DNA from: Saprospiraceae bacterium
GTDB lineage: Bacteria > Bacteroidota > Bacteroidia > Chitinophagales > Saprospiraceae
Direction: 5' to 3'
Assembly (NCBI GenBank): GCA_016714895.1
Contig: JADKBV010000011.1
Location: forward strand, 1-64,000
DNA length: 64,000 nt
The translations under genes and the position numbers were made by a program. This document shows positions 1 to 9,340 of this stretch, piece after piece. The notes under the pieces are model-generated. The model worked only from the letters and a program-made list of their open reading frames with translations, did no database searches and was not told the DNA's origin. Each line of letters opens with the position of its first letter. The stretch's first letter is position 1.

Positions 1-80
1 TTTAATGTTTAGTTGTTTAATGTTTAATGTTTAATGTTTAATGTTTAATGTTTAATTGTTTAATGTTTAATTGTTGTCAC
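1..80. repeat. AT-rich heptamer-like tandem repeat (TTTAATG)
   Basis: The unit TTTAATG, with TTTAATTG and TTTAGTTG variants, is repeated about ten times head to tail. Similar words in the opposite orientation lie just beyond the IS remnant (about 1527-1600), and a short run lies at about 3700-3720 inside the end of a wbpI gene. I see no coding potential. It looks like a spreading low-complexity intergenic repeat. Confidence 0.7.
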
Positions 81-166
81 GTAATGCCTGAAATATGTTG
101 ACCGCAAAAAAGGTTTAAAAAGTTTAAAATAAGTGGTAAATTTATGGCAACAATTGATCAATTTAA

Positions 167-487
167 ATGAGTAAGAAGGAGAAACTTAATCGAAGATTCA
201 GTGAAGACTTAAGGTTAAAAGTTAGAGAAATAGAAAAAGGTAAAAGTACGCCAACACAAGTCAGTAAGAGCTATGATGTCTCTTACCAGTGTATAAGTGG
301 ATGGACAAGTATGGGGCAAAAAAGAGAGTACAGAACGATTTATCATTGAGTCAAAGAGTGACACAGTATTAATAGCAAACTATCAAAGAAAGATAGCAGA
401 ATTAGAGCGTCTTATTGGTCAAAACAAGTGATGATTGATTTTCAAAGTAAGATCATCGAGTTTGCAGAGCAAGAATACAGAATAGAT
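167..487 (+). pseudogene. IS3-family transposase OrfA, frameshifted
   Basis: The first 50 or so codons encode a basic helix-turn-helix protein (MSKKEKLNRRFSEDLRLK) that reads S-P-T-Q-V-S-K-S-Y-D-V-S in the recognition region. A frameshift near 320-345 ends this frame. The adjacent frame continues with ERFIIESKSDTVLIANYQRK and then a leucine-zipper-like stretch ending in EQEYRIDIKKK, which is typical of IS3 OrfA C-termini. The two parts together give a full-length OrfA, so this is a broken gene, not a separate small protein. Confidence 0.7.
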
Positions 488-529
488 ATAAAAAAAAAGT
501 ATTCTGACAAGCCATAACTTACTTTTTGG

Positions 530-1446
530 GAACTATAGATGTGAACTGGAAGTAAGTCTTAATGAGTTTTACAAAAGCATAAATATTACAAACAGGTCTA
601 CACCAATATCTAAATAGGCAAATGCATTATAACGAAGAGATGAGATACAAGTAAACAAACACTTGAACAGATTAGGCAGGGATCACCCGACCTTAAGTTG
701 TAGAGCCATCTATTATAAGGTAAACCTGTGTCAATAGGAAGAGACAAGTTTGAACGTATGTGCAAGGAGATGGTTTCACCGTAGAAAGGCATATAAATCC
801 TGTCGAACAACAAATAGTAATGGTGTCATCAGATTTGATAATCTACTGATAGGAATAGAAATTACATCAATAAATCAAGCATGGTCAAGTTGATATTTAT
901 TTATTATGATGTCCAAAATATCTTTATTACTTTAACATTTATTTTAGACAATTACAGCAGGAAAATAGTCGGATATATATCATCAAGACTAAAAACAGAG
1001 CAGACGACGCTGGTTGCATTAAAAGAGCGATAGTAACAGGAAAAGAAGTTGTTAAAAAGTAATATCATCTTTCATTCAGATGGAGGTGACAATACTATGA
1101 TAAAAATTTTAGCCCTTAACAAGTGAGATAATTTCAGTAATAGTATGTGCGAATATGCTTATGAAAATGGTAAGGCAGAAAGGATAAATGGTATTATCAA
1201 AAATAACTATTACGAGACAAAACAATAAATACAGTTGAAGAACCAATTGTAGAAGTTGACCGAACAGTACAACTTTATAATTCAGAAAGACCACATAAAA
1301 GTTTAAAGTACAAAACACCTTGGAAGTTGAAAAGAAATATTATATTTGCAACAGCAAACCCAGTCGACGACAAAGGAGTCATTCTGACAAAGAGGGGGGA
1401 TTTAGGGGCTTCTAGCCCTCACAATCCAGAGCAACCCAGTCTCTGA
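530..1446 (+). pseudogene. IS3-family transposase OrfB (DDE integrase), multiply frameshifted
   Basis: Fragments in all three plus frames match the layout of IS3 OrfB. An N-terminal part has DHPTLSCRAIYYKVN (about 680-725). Then come RKAYKSCRTTNSNGVIRFDN, INQAWS before the first catalytic Asp, FHSDGG around the second Asp (about 1073-1090), and NSERPHKSLKYKTPWKLK near the C-terminus. The last frame stops at 1444-1446. Several shifts and stops separate the fragments, so no transposase can be made. Confidence 0.75.
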
Positions 1447-1523
1447 TCCAGATGTAATCTCAAAAAGACTTAGAAATTTATGAAAACGAATTAGTTTAAA
1501 CGCCCATTAACGTTATTCAGGCA

Positions 1524-1663
1524 TCAACATTTCATAAACATTAAACATTCAACGTTCAACAATCAACATTAAACAAACGTTCAACAATCAACTTATGTCC
1601 TAACGTTAAAAACAACATCTCCTTGTCCTCAGTGGTTAAAAAAAAACACCCAAATAAAATAGA
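1524..1663. other. Intergenic spacer with CATTAAAC/CAACGTTCAA repeats
   Basis: This stretch carries repeated short words (AAACATTCAACG, CAACAATCAACATT) that are close to the reverse complement of the repeats at 1-80. It also has a single copy of the CCTCAGTGGTTAAAA type at about 1628, which is the repeat unit found in number at 3.7 and 6.1 kb. No convincing TAnnTTTG promoter was found before the wbpB gene. Confidence 0.5.
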
Positions 1664-2632
1664 ATGCCAAAAAAGTTTGCTTTAATAGGTGCTGCCGGAT
1701 ATATCGCTCCGAGGCACATGAAAGCTATCAAAGATACAGGAAATGATCTTGTTGCTGCCTTTGACCCAAATGATTCAGTAGGAATTATAGATTCTTATTT
1801 TCCGGATGCGGCCTTTTTTACAGAGTTTGAGCGATTTGACAGACATGTGGAAAAATTGAGGAGAACAGGGGATAAGCTTGATTACGTAAGCATTTGCAGT
1901 CCTAATTATTTACACGATGCGCATATGCGTTTCGGTTTGAGAAGCGGAGCAGATGTCATATGTGAAAAACCGATCGTACTCAATCCATGGAATATTGATG
2001 CTTTACGGGAAATTGAAAAAGAAACAGGCCGAAATATATATACCATCCTTCAACTCAGATTGCATGACAGTATCATCGATCTGAAAAATAAAGTCGATGC
2101 AGCACCAAAAGACAAAATATATGAATTTGACCTGACGTATCAGACATCACGCGGCAATTGGTATTATTCATCCTGGAAAGGAGATGTCTCAAAATCAGGG
2201 GGCATCGCTACGAACATCGGCGTCCATTTTTTTGATATGTTGGGATGGATTTTCGGAGACTTAAAAAATAATATTGTCCACGTACACACCCATGACAGAG
2301 CAGCAGGTTTTCTGGAATTTGAGCGCGCCCGTGTCAGATGGTTTCTGAGTATCGACTATGATACCATCCCGGAAAAGGTTCGCCAATCAGGAAAAAGGAC
2401 ATTCAGATCGCTGGAGATAGACGGGGAACAAATTGAATTCAGTGATGGATTTACGGAGTTGCACACCCACAGCTATCGGGATATATTGTCCGGCGGAGGT
2501 TTCAGCATAGATGCCTGCAAACAAGCAATTGAGATCGTACACGATATCAGAACAAAAACACCTGTCGGACTGACAGGAGATTATCACCCTTTTGCTTCTT
2601 TGCCTTTAAAAAATCATCCATTTAAAGTCTGA
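1664..2632 (+). CDS. wbpB: WbpB/WlbA-type nucleotide-sugar 3-dehydrogenase, copy 1
   Basis: This is a Gfo/Idh/MocA-family oxidoreductase of 322 residues. In the characterised WbpB/WlbA family it oxidises the 3-OH of UDP-N-acetylglucosaminuronic acid with NAD(H), which prepares C3 for amination. The N-terminal Rossmann motif ALIGAAGYIAPRHM is at residues 6-19, and the family EKP signature (CEKPIVLNPW) is near residue 100. The C-terminal half contains GGIATNIGVHFFDMLGW, typical of the substrate-binding domain. It starts with ATG and is followed after 2 bp by wbpI. A second copy of the gene lies at 7328. A partner aminotransferase (WbpE) and acetyltransferase (WbpD) are not recognisable in the window and may lie upstream. 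The family is sure; the exact substrate is inferred from neighbours. Confidence 0.88.
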   Translation: MPKKFALIGAAGYIAPRHMKAIKDTGNDLVAAFDPNDSVGIIDSYFPDAAFFTEFERFDRHVEKLRRTGDKLDYVSICSPNYLHDAHMRFGLRSGADVICEKPIVLNPWNIDALREIEKETGRNIYTILQLRLHDSIIDLKNKVDAAPKDKIYEFDLTYQTSRGNWYYSSWKGDVSKSGGIATNIGVHFFDMLGWIFGDLKNNIVHVHTHDRAAGFLEFERARVRWFLSIDYDTIPEKVRQSGKRTFRSLEIDGEQIEFSDGFTELHTHSYRDILSGGGFSIDACKQAIEIVHDIRTKTPVGLTGDYHPFASLPLKNHPFKV

Positions 2633-2634
2633 CA

Positions 2635-3720
2635 TTGAAAAAAGTAGTCGCCGTGGTTGGTGCCAGACCACAATTTATAAAACATTTTGCCTTTGAGCAG
2701 GAAGCAAAAAAGTTTTTTGATCTCAGGACCATTCATACCGGTCAGCATTATGATGAAAACATGAGCCATGTTTTTTTTCATGAGCTGGGAATGCAAAAAC
2801 CCGATTATCAGTTGCAACTTGGCGGAGGAAATCACGGGCAACAGACAGGGTCGATGATGATAGAAATCGAAAAAATCCTGATCGATGAAATGCCTGACTT
2901 ATTGGTGGTTTACGGGGATACCAATTCAACACTTGCCGGGGCATTGGCAGCTGCAAAACTGCATATTCCTATTGCCCATATAGAAGCAGGATTGAGGTCT
3001 TATAACAAAGAGATGCCCGAAGAAATCAACAGAGTACTTACAGACCACATGTCAGATATTTTATTTGTTCCGGGTGTCCTTTCTGAAAATAATCTGGCTA
3101 AAGAAGGCATTACAAAACAAGTGTATGTCGTGGGAGATATCATGAAGGATCTGGTCTTACAAGCAGTGGAAAATCAATGGATAAAGCGTCAGGCCGGTCA
3201 GGAAGGCAGATATTATTATGCAACATTGCATCGGCCGTATAATACAGACAATAAAGAGAGATTACAATATGTTCTGGATAGTTTGAATGATTTGAATATA
3301 AAAACGGTTTTTGCCATTCATCCAAGGACAAAAAATCTCATGAAACAATATGGGATGGTTGAACAAAAATATGAACAAATCATATTTATTGAGCCTCAAA
3401 GTTATTTCAGCAGTTTAGGTTTTCTGTATCATTCAGAGGGTTTAATAACGGATAGCGGCGGAATGCAAAAGGAAGCCTATTGGCTGAAAAAAAAATGTGT
3501 TACCATCAGAAAAGAAACAGAATGGGTGGAGACTTTATTGCATGATGCAAATGTGCTTTTATTTGATGATTTGTCAGGGTTAAACCATCATTTGAATACA
3601 CCTTGCAATCGGTTTGATAATACGCTGTTTGGTGAAGGAAAAACTTCCGTTAAAATCTCGGAAGCATGTAAAAATTTTTATCTTCCAAAAGTAGTAATGT
3701 TTAACTGTTTAATTGTTTAA
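2635..3720 (+). CDS. wbpI: UDP-GlcNAc 2-epimerase family protein (WbpI-like), copy 1
   Basis: This is a non-hydrolysing UDP-sugar 2-epimerase of the WecB/WbpI family, 361 residues. Paired with WbpB it is expected to turn UDP-GlcNAc3NAcA into UDP-ManNAc3NAcA. Family motifs are GARPQFIKHF (residue 8 on), IHTGQHYDENMS, EAGLRSYNKEMPEE, HPRTKNLM and TDSGGMQKEAYWL. The start is TTG at 2635, 2 bp after the wbpB stop. The last ten or so residues (VVMFNCLIV) are encoded by a TTTAACTG/TTTAATTG repeat and are absent from copy 2, so the repeat has probably overrun the original stop. WecB, making UDP-ManNAc, is the main alternative function. Confidence 0.85.
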   Translation: MKKVVAVVGARPQFIKHFAFEQEAKKFFDLRTIHTGQHYDENMSHVFFHELGMQKPDYQLQLGGGNHGQQTGSMMIEIEKILIDEMPDLLVVYGDTNSTLAGALAAAKLHIPIAHIEAGLRSYNKEMPEEINRVLTDHMSDILFVPGVLSENNLAKEGITKQVYVVGDIMKDLVLQAVENQWIKRQAGQEGRYYYATLHRPYNTDNKERLQYVLDSLNDLNIKTVFAIHPRTKNLMKQYGMVEQKYEQIIFIEPQSYFSSLGFLYHSEGLITDSGGMQKEAYWLKKKCVTIRKETEWVETLLHDANVLLFDDLSGLNHHLNTPCNRFDNTLFGEGKTSVKISEACKNFYLPKVVMFNCLIV

Positions 3721-3915
3721 CCACTAAGGGCACTAAGTATTTTTTCCACTAAGGACACAAAGATTTTACCACTAAGGTCACTAAGATATTCCACTAAGGG
3801 CACTAATACACCCCAAGACCTAAGGTTACCACTAAGGCAGTATTTTATGCACTAAGTGAATAACCTTTAAGTGCTCTTAGTGGTCAAAAAAAACCTCTCA
3901 GTGCCCTTAGTGGTC
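3721..3915. repeat. Intergenic CCACTAAGGGCACTAAG repeat cluster, inverted arms
   Basis: About five forward copies of a 17-bp unit (CCACTAAGGGCACTAAG and variants) lie at 3721, 3746, 3769, 3791 and 3829. Two reverse-complement copies (TGCCCTTAGTGGT type) follow at about 3870-3884 and 3899-3914. The arms could fold back on each other. Spacing is irregular (22-38 bp) and the spacers are not unique protospacer-like segments, so this is not a CRISPR array. The same unit forms a second cluster at 6.1-6.4 kb. Confidence 0.8.
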
Positions 3916-4121
3916 AAAAAACCTATGTTGATAATAAATATATATTTTTTTTGGTTGCCATTTCAAAAAAAATATTCAATTTTGTGCTTTCAAAACTGTA
4001 GACCTGCATTTATATTTTTTTTTAAGTTTTGGTTGGCGTAGCTTAACTTGCTGACCAACAACATCTGCTATATTTTTTTTAGTGTTATTTTATTCCGAAA
4101 TAACTACAAAAAAAGAAAAAA
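3916..4121 (+). other. AT-rich leader of the WbpM-type gene with a small hairpin
   Basis: No gene is visible here. A hairpin of GGTTGG pairing with CCAAC, extended by AGC with GCT, lies at about 4031-4060 between two T-rich runs. It may be part of a 5' leader or a weak terminator for the upstream operon. I found no exact TAnnTTTG promoter box in this segment. Confidence 0.35.
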
Positions 4122-6067
4122 ATGACAAATTTTGTTTCAAAATTGATAGGATTTAATCCTTTGCAAAAGCAAAAATACGTACCCAGGTCGACGGTATTTA
4201 TCATTGAACTATGTATAGTAGCCATAGCTTTTTCAATCAATTATATCATCCTGAGCAATAGCAAAATAGACTATTCCTCTGTTTTTCCTTTCGGGGTTCG
4301 GTTTTCATTGTTTATCATGATGATAGCCGCAAGTTTTCTGATCTTCGGTACCCACAGGGCATCCATCAGGTTTACGAGCCTGAAGGATATCATCAGATTG
4401 TTTATTGCCCTGACCGTGGCCATGGTGGCATTGACCCTGTTTAATTTTTTATACTTTTTAAATGTCGGAGAGTACATCTTTGTGTATGCGGGTTTGTTGT
4501 ATTCAGGTATACTGGGTTTACTTTTTCTGGCTGTTTTCCGACTTTCTGTCAAATACATGTACATACGTCTGAAATACATCAAAAAGGTCGGTGAAAAACG
4601 CAGGCTGTTGATGGTAGGAACGCAACATGAAAATATTTCAGTGGTAAAAGCCATCAATTATACTGATGGGGGCCAATCGCGTTTTGTCGGATTTCTGAGT
4701 TTTGACAAGACAGCTAAAAATCTGAGGATTTTAGGGCTGGATATATGGTATGACCAAATGTTTTATGATCACTTCAATGACGAAAAACCGGTGGACGGTG
4801 TGGTGATATTGGGCGATCAGAAACAGGATGAAGGGGTAGTGGCACTGATGGATTTTTGTATCCAAAACAGAATCCAGATATATCAGTCCAGCATATCCAG
4901 AATCATAGAAAACAAAGGCAATGAAGAGCTGCAGTTTAAAAAGGCAGTATTGGAAGATTTGTTGTTCAGAGAGCCCATAGTAATCAATAAAAATGAAGTA
5001 GATATTTTTTTACGGGGTAAAAATATTCTTGTCACCGGTGCTGCCGGTTCGATAGGTAGTGAGTTGTCAAGACAAATATGTCAGTTTGGTCCCGGAAAAC
5101 TTATATTACTCGACATAGCGGAAACTCCGTTATTTTATATAGAAAATGAACTCAGGGACTTACATCCCGACCTTGAAATCATAGCTTTTCTCGGAGACAT
5201 CGGAGACAAAGAAGGTATGGAGGTTCTTTTTGAGGAAGATACTCCGGATGTGGTGCTTCACGCCGCCGCATACAAACATGTCCCTATGATGGAAAACATC
5301 CTGACAAAGCTTTTAAAGTCAATTTTTTCGGGACAAAAAACATCATTGATCTCTGTATCCGGTATAAAGTGCCCCGAATGGTACAAATTTCTACAGATAA
5401 AGCAGTCAACCCTACAAATATCATGGGTTTGACCAAAAGGCTTGCGGAGTTGTATCTTCAACTAAAGATTGTCCAGATGCAACAGGACAAAAAAACAAAT
5501 CATCAGACACAAATCATCACCACCAGGTTTGGTAATGTTTTGGGATCAAATGGTTCAGTCATTCCTGTTTTTGAAAAAAAGATCAGAAACAGAGAAGCTA
5601 TCACCATTACAGACCCTAACATGACAAGATATTTTATGACCATCCCTGAAGCCAGTAGTCTGGTTCTTCAGGCGGCAACTTCCGGAAATACCGGTGAAAT
5701 ATTGGTTTTTGATATGGGAAAACCTATTAAGATCCTGGATATGGCTGAAAAACTGGTCAGATTAAACGGATTGGAGCCTTATAAAGACATTCAGATTGTA
5801 TACATTGGAAAAAGACCCGGTGAAAAGTTGTACGAAGAATTGTTTTACGAAAACAGTGTCACCGTCCCTACCAATCATATAAAAATCTTAAAAGTTTTGG
5901 AAAATATGCCGCCACCCGAAACGGTTAAAGCACAATTTCTGGAATTGGAAGCTTCATTATTTTCAGGAGACATTGAAACAATATTATTAAAAGCAAAGGA
6001 ATTGGTTCCTGAGTTTGAACATGCATCGGATATCAAAGATTCAAGATATTCAAACATTGATTCCTGA
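4122..6067 (+). CDS. WbpM/FlaA1/CapD-type UDP-sugar 4,6-dehydratase, frameshifted
   Basis: This is a membrane-anchored extended SDR enzyme. Members remove water across C4-C6 of UDP-GlcNAc (or related sugars) to give the 4-keto-6-deoxy intermediate for N-acetylquinovosamine, fucosamine or bacillosamine. Four hydrophobic segments fill about residues 20-145, followed by a CoA-binding-like domain and the SDR domain with NILVTGAAGSIGSEL near residue 300. One frameshift near 5299 splits the gene. Restoring a single A in GAAAACATCC joins HAAAYKHVPMMEN to NPDKAFKVNFFGTKN and then to STDKAVNPTNIMGLTKR, which holds the catalytic region. The repaired length is near 648 residues, normal for the long WbpM class. 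Repeat clusters lie on both sides. Confidence 0.88.
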
Positions 6068-6107
6068 GACAGGGAATAAAAAAAGAAACTTTTTTATAGA
6101 TTACTTT

Positions 6108-6385
6108 TAACCATTAAAGGGTAGTAAGTTTTACCACTGAGGGTGGAAAGTTTTACCACTAAGGACATTAAGATCTTACCACTAAGGGCACTAAGTGAAA
6201 AACCCCTAAGTGCACTTAGTGGTTAAAAAAATCCTCTTCTGTCACTAAGTGCACTAAAACCCACTCAGTGTAACCTCAGTGCTCTTAGTGGTAAAAAATC
6301 CTCTTAGTGCCCTTAGTGGTCAAAAAAATCCTCTCAGTGCCCTTAGTGGTAAAAAAATCCTCTCCTTTTCCTTAGTGGTTAAAAA
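6108..6385. repeat. Second CCACTAAG / CTTAGTGG repeat cluster
   Basis: The 329-bp gap between the WbpM-type and WbpP-type genes is filled with the repeat of 3721-3915. Forward units (CCACTAAGGACATTAAG, CCACTAAGGGCACTAAG) lie at about 6134-6195. At least five reverse units (GTGCCCTTAGTGGT and variants) at 6205-6385 are each followed by an A-run and TCCTCT. The unit therefore occurs as an imperfect giant inverted repeat. No promoter or gene was recognised within it. Confidence 0.8.
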
Positions 6386-6396
6386 ATAAAATTAAA

Positions 6397-7331
6397 TTGA
6401 CAAGTAATACAAACATCCTCGTCACCGGTGGTGCCGGTTTTATCGGGTCTAATCTCGTCGGTGCATTATTGACGGACGAAAGAGTCCAAAAAGTGCGGGT
6501 TTTGGATAATCTGGCTACTGGTTTCCGGAAAAATCTGTCGGAGTTTGAGGTTCATCCTAAGTTTGAATTTTTCGAAGGAGATATCCGGGATTTCGATACC
6601 TGCCTCAAAGCATGTGAAGGGGTACACCTTGTGTCACATCAGGCAGCTTTGGGATCTGTTCCGAGAAGTATCAAAGACCCGTTGACCACCCATGAGGTAA
6701 ATATCACCGGAACGCTCAATATTTTTCAGGCGGCATTGCAGCAGGGAGTGAAAAGAGTGGTTTTTGCAGCGTCATCATCTACCTATGGTGATAGTCCCGG
6801 ACTTCCGAAGGTAGAAGACAAAATCGGAAAACCTTTGTCTCCATATGCGGTCACCAAATACGTCAACGAATTGTATGCTGATGTTTTTGCAAGGACCTAC
6901 GGAATTGAATACATCGGTCTTAGGTATTTTAATGTCTATGGACCCAAACAAGACCCGAATGGTGCCTATGCGGCAGTGATTCCTTTGTTTTTTAAAGCTG
7001 CCCACTTTGTGGATAATGCAGTTGAAGCCAACCTTCTGAGCCTTTTTACAGACAACAAAGAAGCTGTCAACCAGATTTATAATGTTGCCTGTGGTGAAAG
7101 AACCAGCCTCAATCAGCTCTGGGAAATGATATGTGAAGTTGCCGGTTGTACCCAAAAGCCAATCATGGTCCGAACCGGGATGGGGATATCCCTCATAGTC
7201 TGGCGGATGTGGGAAAGGCAAAAGAGTTGTTGGCTTACGAAGGAAAATATTTACTTAAAGAAGGCTTGGAAAAAGCATTCATCTACTATAATATTATATT
7301 TAAAAATAGTCTAAAACGATTTATAAAATGA
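6397..7331 (+). CDS. WbpP-type UDP-HexNAc(A) C4-epimerase, frameshifted and internally deleted
   Basis: This is an extended SDR of the WbpP/TviC family, which interconverts UDP-GlcNAc(A) and UDP-GalNAc(A). The NAD motif [14 protein letters not shown] is at residues 6-19, and SSSTYGD and the YAVTKY catalytic Tyr/Lys follow. Two lesions are visible. Near 7000 the sequence jumps from PLFFKAA directly to FVDNAVEAN, so about 17 residues that normally carry the N-G-D-G strand are missing. Near 7160 one A appears lost, after which the other frame gives [20 protein letters not shown] and the normal C-terminus to 7331. The start is TTG at 6397. The gene overlaps wbpB copy 2 by 4 bp. The deletion would probably inactivate the enzyme if it is real. 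Confidence 0.82.
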
Positions 7332-8296
7332 TTAAATCTTTTGCATTGATCGGGGCCGCAGGATATATCGCGCCTAGACATATGAAAGCGATTAAGGATA
7401 CAGGAAATAACCTTGTGGCTGCATTTGATCCAAATGATTCAGTAGGGATTATGGACACTTACTTTCCGGATGCTGCGTTTTTTACTGAATTTGAAAGATT
7501 TGACAGACATGTAGAAAAACTAAGACGTATCGGAAATAAAATCGACTATGTCTCTATTTGCAGTCCGAATTATTTGCACGATGCACATATGCGTTTTTCT
7601 TTAAGGAGTGGGTCGGACGCTATTTGTGAAAAACCGATTGTATTGAATCCTTGGAATATTGATGCCCTTCAGGAAATAGAAAAAGAGACTGGTCATCATA
7701 TTTATACAATCCTGCAGTTGAGATTGCATGATAGTATTATTGCACTTAAAAAGAAGGTGGACGCTGCTCCCAAAGATAAATTATTTGAATTTGACCTCAC
7801 TTATCAGACATCCAGGGGAAACTGGTATTATACTTCTTGGAAAGGTGACGTCTCAAAATCAGGCGGAATAGCCACAAATATTGGAGTTCACTTTTTCGAT
7901 ATGCTGGGCTGGATTTTCGGGAAGGTAAAGGGTAATATAGTAAACATCCATTCACATGATCGTGCTGCAGGTATTCTTGAATTTGACAGGGCAAGAGTGC
8001 GGTGGTTTCTCAGTATTGACTATGACACTATTCCGGATGAAGTTAAAGCTAAAGGAAAACGTACCTTCCGCTCTATGGAAGTTGAAGGCCAGCCAATTGA
8101 ATTCAGCGATGGTTTTACTGAATTGCATACAACAAGTTATAAGGACATCCTTCAAGGAGGTGGATTCAGGATTGATGCATCGAGACAGGCCATCGAAATT
8201 GTACATGATATAAGAACCAAGGAACCAATCGGGCTTAAAGGAGATTATCATCCATTTGCCTCCCTTCCTTTAAAGAACCACCCTTTTAAAGTGTGA
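7328..8296 (+). CDS. wbpB: WbpB/WlbA-type nucleotide-sugar 3-dehydrogenase, copy 2
   Basis: This second copy of the gene at 1664 has the same length (322 residues). By eye about 46 residues differ between the two, so identity is roughly 86 percent. Differences are spread along the protein and many codons also differ, which fits an old duplication or separate acquisition, not a recent copy. The Rossmann motif ALIGAAGYIAPRHM and CEKPIVLNPW are kept, so both copies look functional. The ATG start overlaps the end of the preceding epimerase gene (ATGA), and the stop overlaps the wbpI copy 2 region. This copy sits directly in the operon that carries hisH-hisF-wbpG. Confidence 0.88.
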   Translation: MIKSFALIGAAGYIAPRHMKAIKDTGNNLVAAFDPNDSVGIMDTYFPDAAFFTEFERFDRHVEKLRRIGNKIDYVSICSPNYLHDAHMRFSLRSGSDAICEKPIVLNPWNIDALQEIEKETGHHIYTILQLRLHDSIIALKKKVDAAPKDKLFEFDLTYQTSRGNWYYTSWKGDVSKSGGIATNIGVHFFDMLGWIFGKVKGNIVNIHSHDRAAGILEFDRARVRWFLSIDYDTIPDEVKAKGKRTFRSMEVEGQPIEFSDGFTELHTTSYKDILQGGGFRIDASRQAIEIVHDIRTKEPIGLKGDYHPFASLPLKNHPFKV

Positions 8297-8298
8297 AC

Positions 8299-9337
8299 TT
8301 GAAAAAAGTAATAGCTATAGTTGGGGCCAGACCCCAGTTTATCAAACATTTTGCTTTTGAACTGGAGGCAAAAAAGGTATTTAATCTAAAAACCATTCAT
8401 ACAGGTCAACATTATGATGAAAACATGAGTAATGTTTTTTTTAATGAATTGGGAATGCAAAAACCGGATTATATATTACAAACAGGAGGTGGAAATCATG
8501 GTGTGCAGACTGGTAAAATGATGATTGAAATCGAAAAAATTACCGAATCCGAAAGGCCTGATATAGTTGTGGTTTATGGTGACACAAATTCCACACTTGC
8601 TGGTGCTTTAGTGGCGGCAAAACTTAAAATTCCTGTAGCTCATATTGAAGCTGGCCTAAGATCTTACAATAAAGAAATGCCGGAAGAAATAAACAGAATT
8701 TTAACTGACCATATTTCAGATTTTTTATTTGTGCCAAGTGATGTTTCAAGAGAAAATTTAAAAAAGGAAGGAATTGTAAATAATGCCTTCATTGTAGGAG
8801 ATATAATGAAAGATCTTGTGCAGAGGGCTGTTAAAAATAATTGGATTCACGTTCCTGAAATGGCTCAAAATCCGTATTATTATGTGACCATACACCGGCC
8901 ATACAATACAGACGAAAAGACAGGCTTGAGTATGTTCTGGACAGTTTGAATAAACTCGATAAAAAGCCGTATTTGCCATCCATCCAAGGACAAGAAATGC
9001 CATGAAATCATACGGTTTATTGGAAATAGAATATCCTAATATTTTGTTTATTGATCCTCAGAGTTATTTCAGGAGCCTTGGATATTTATACTATTCGTCA
9101 GGTTTAATTACCGATAGTGGAGGTATGCAGAAGGAAGCCTATTGGCTTGAAAAAAAATGTGTCACTATCAGAAAAGAAACGGAATGGGTTGAGACCATGG
9201 CTGGAAATGCAAATGTTTTGTTGTTTTCTGATTTAAGCAATCTCCAATCAAAAATGATTCAGCTACCGGATTCTTTTGATTTGAAATTGTATGGAAACGG
9301 GGATACTGCCTTCCAAATTGTAAAAAAGTTATTGTAA
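8299..9337 (+). CDS. wbpI: WbpI-like UDP-sugar 2-epimerase, copy 2, two frameshifts
   Basis: Counterpart of the gene at 2635. I place the start at TTG 8299 because copy 1 begins with the same TTGAAAAAAGTA context; GTG at 8293 is also possible. Motifs GARPQFIKHF, IHTGQHYDENMS and EAGLRSYNKEMPEE are intact. The frame breaks in an A4 run at about 8914-8918 and again in an A5 run at about 8961-8965. Restoring one A at each place gives RLEYVLDSLNKLDKKAVFAIHPRT, matching copy 1, and continues to TDSGGMQKEAYWL and the stop at 9337. Two independent losses in A-runs within 50 bp suggest base-calling errors more than decay. Confidence 0.85.
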
Positions 9338-9340
9338 AAC

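Larger units (their letters stand above)
85..1523 (+). mobile_element. Degenerate IS3-family insertion sequence
   Basis: Imperfect terminal inverted repeats mark the ends. The left end starts TGCCTGAA at 85, and its reverse complement TTCAGGCA lies at 1516-1523; further scattered matches extend inward. The 1.44 kb length fits IS3 elements. Inside are an OrfA-like helix-turn-helix gene and an OrfB-like DDE integrase, both broken by frameshifts and stops. No exact target-site duplication is visible next to the ends, so the element is probably old and immobile. Confidence 0.75.

Noticed and set aside
3721..3915. Possible CRISPR array
   Set aside because: Units are 17 bp, variable, in both orientations and unevenly spaced; the spacers are low-complexity and no cas gene is near.
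4271..4657. Minus-strand frame of 128 codons inside the WbpM-type gene
   Set aside because: It lies wholly opposite the membrane segments of a recognised gene and has no independent motif.
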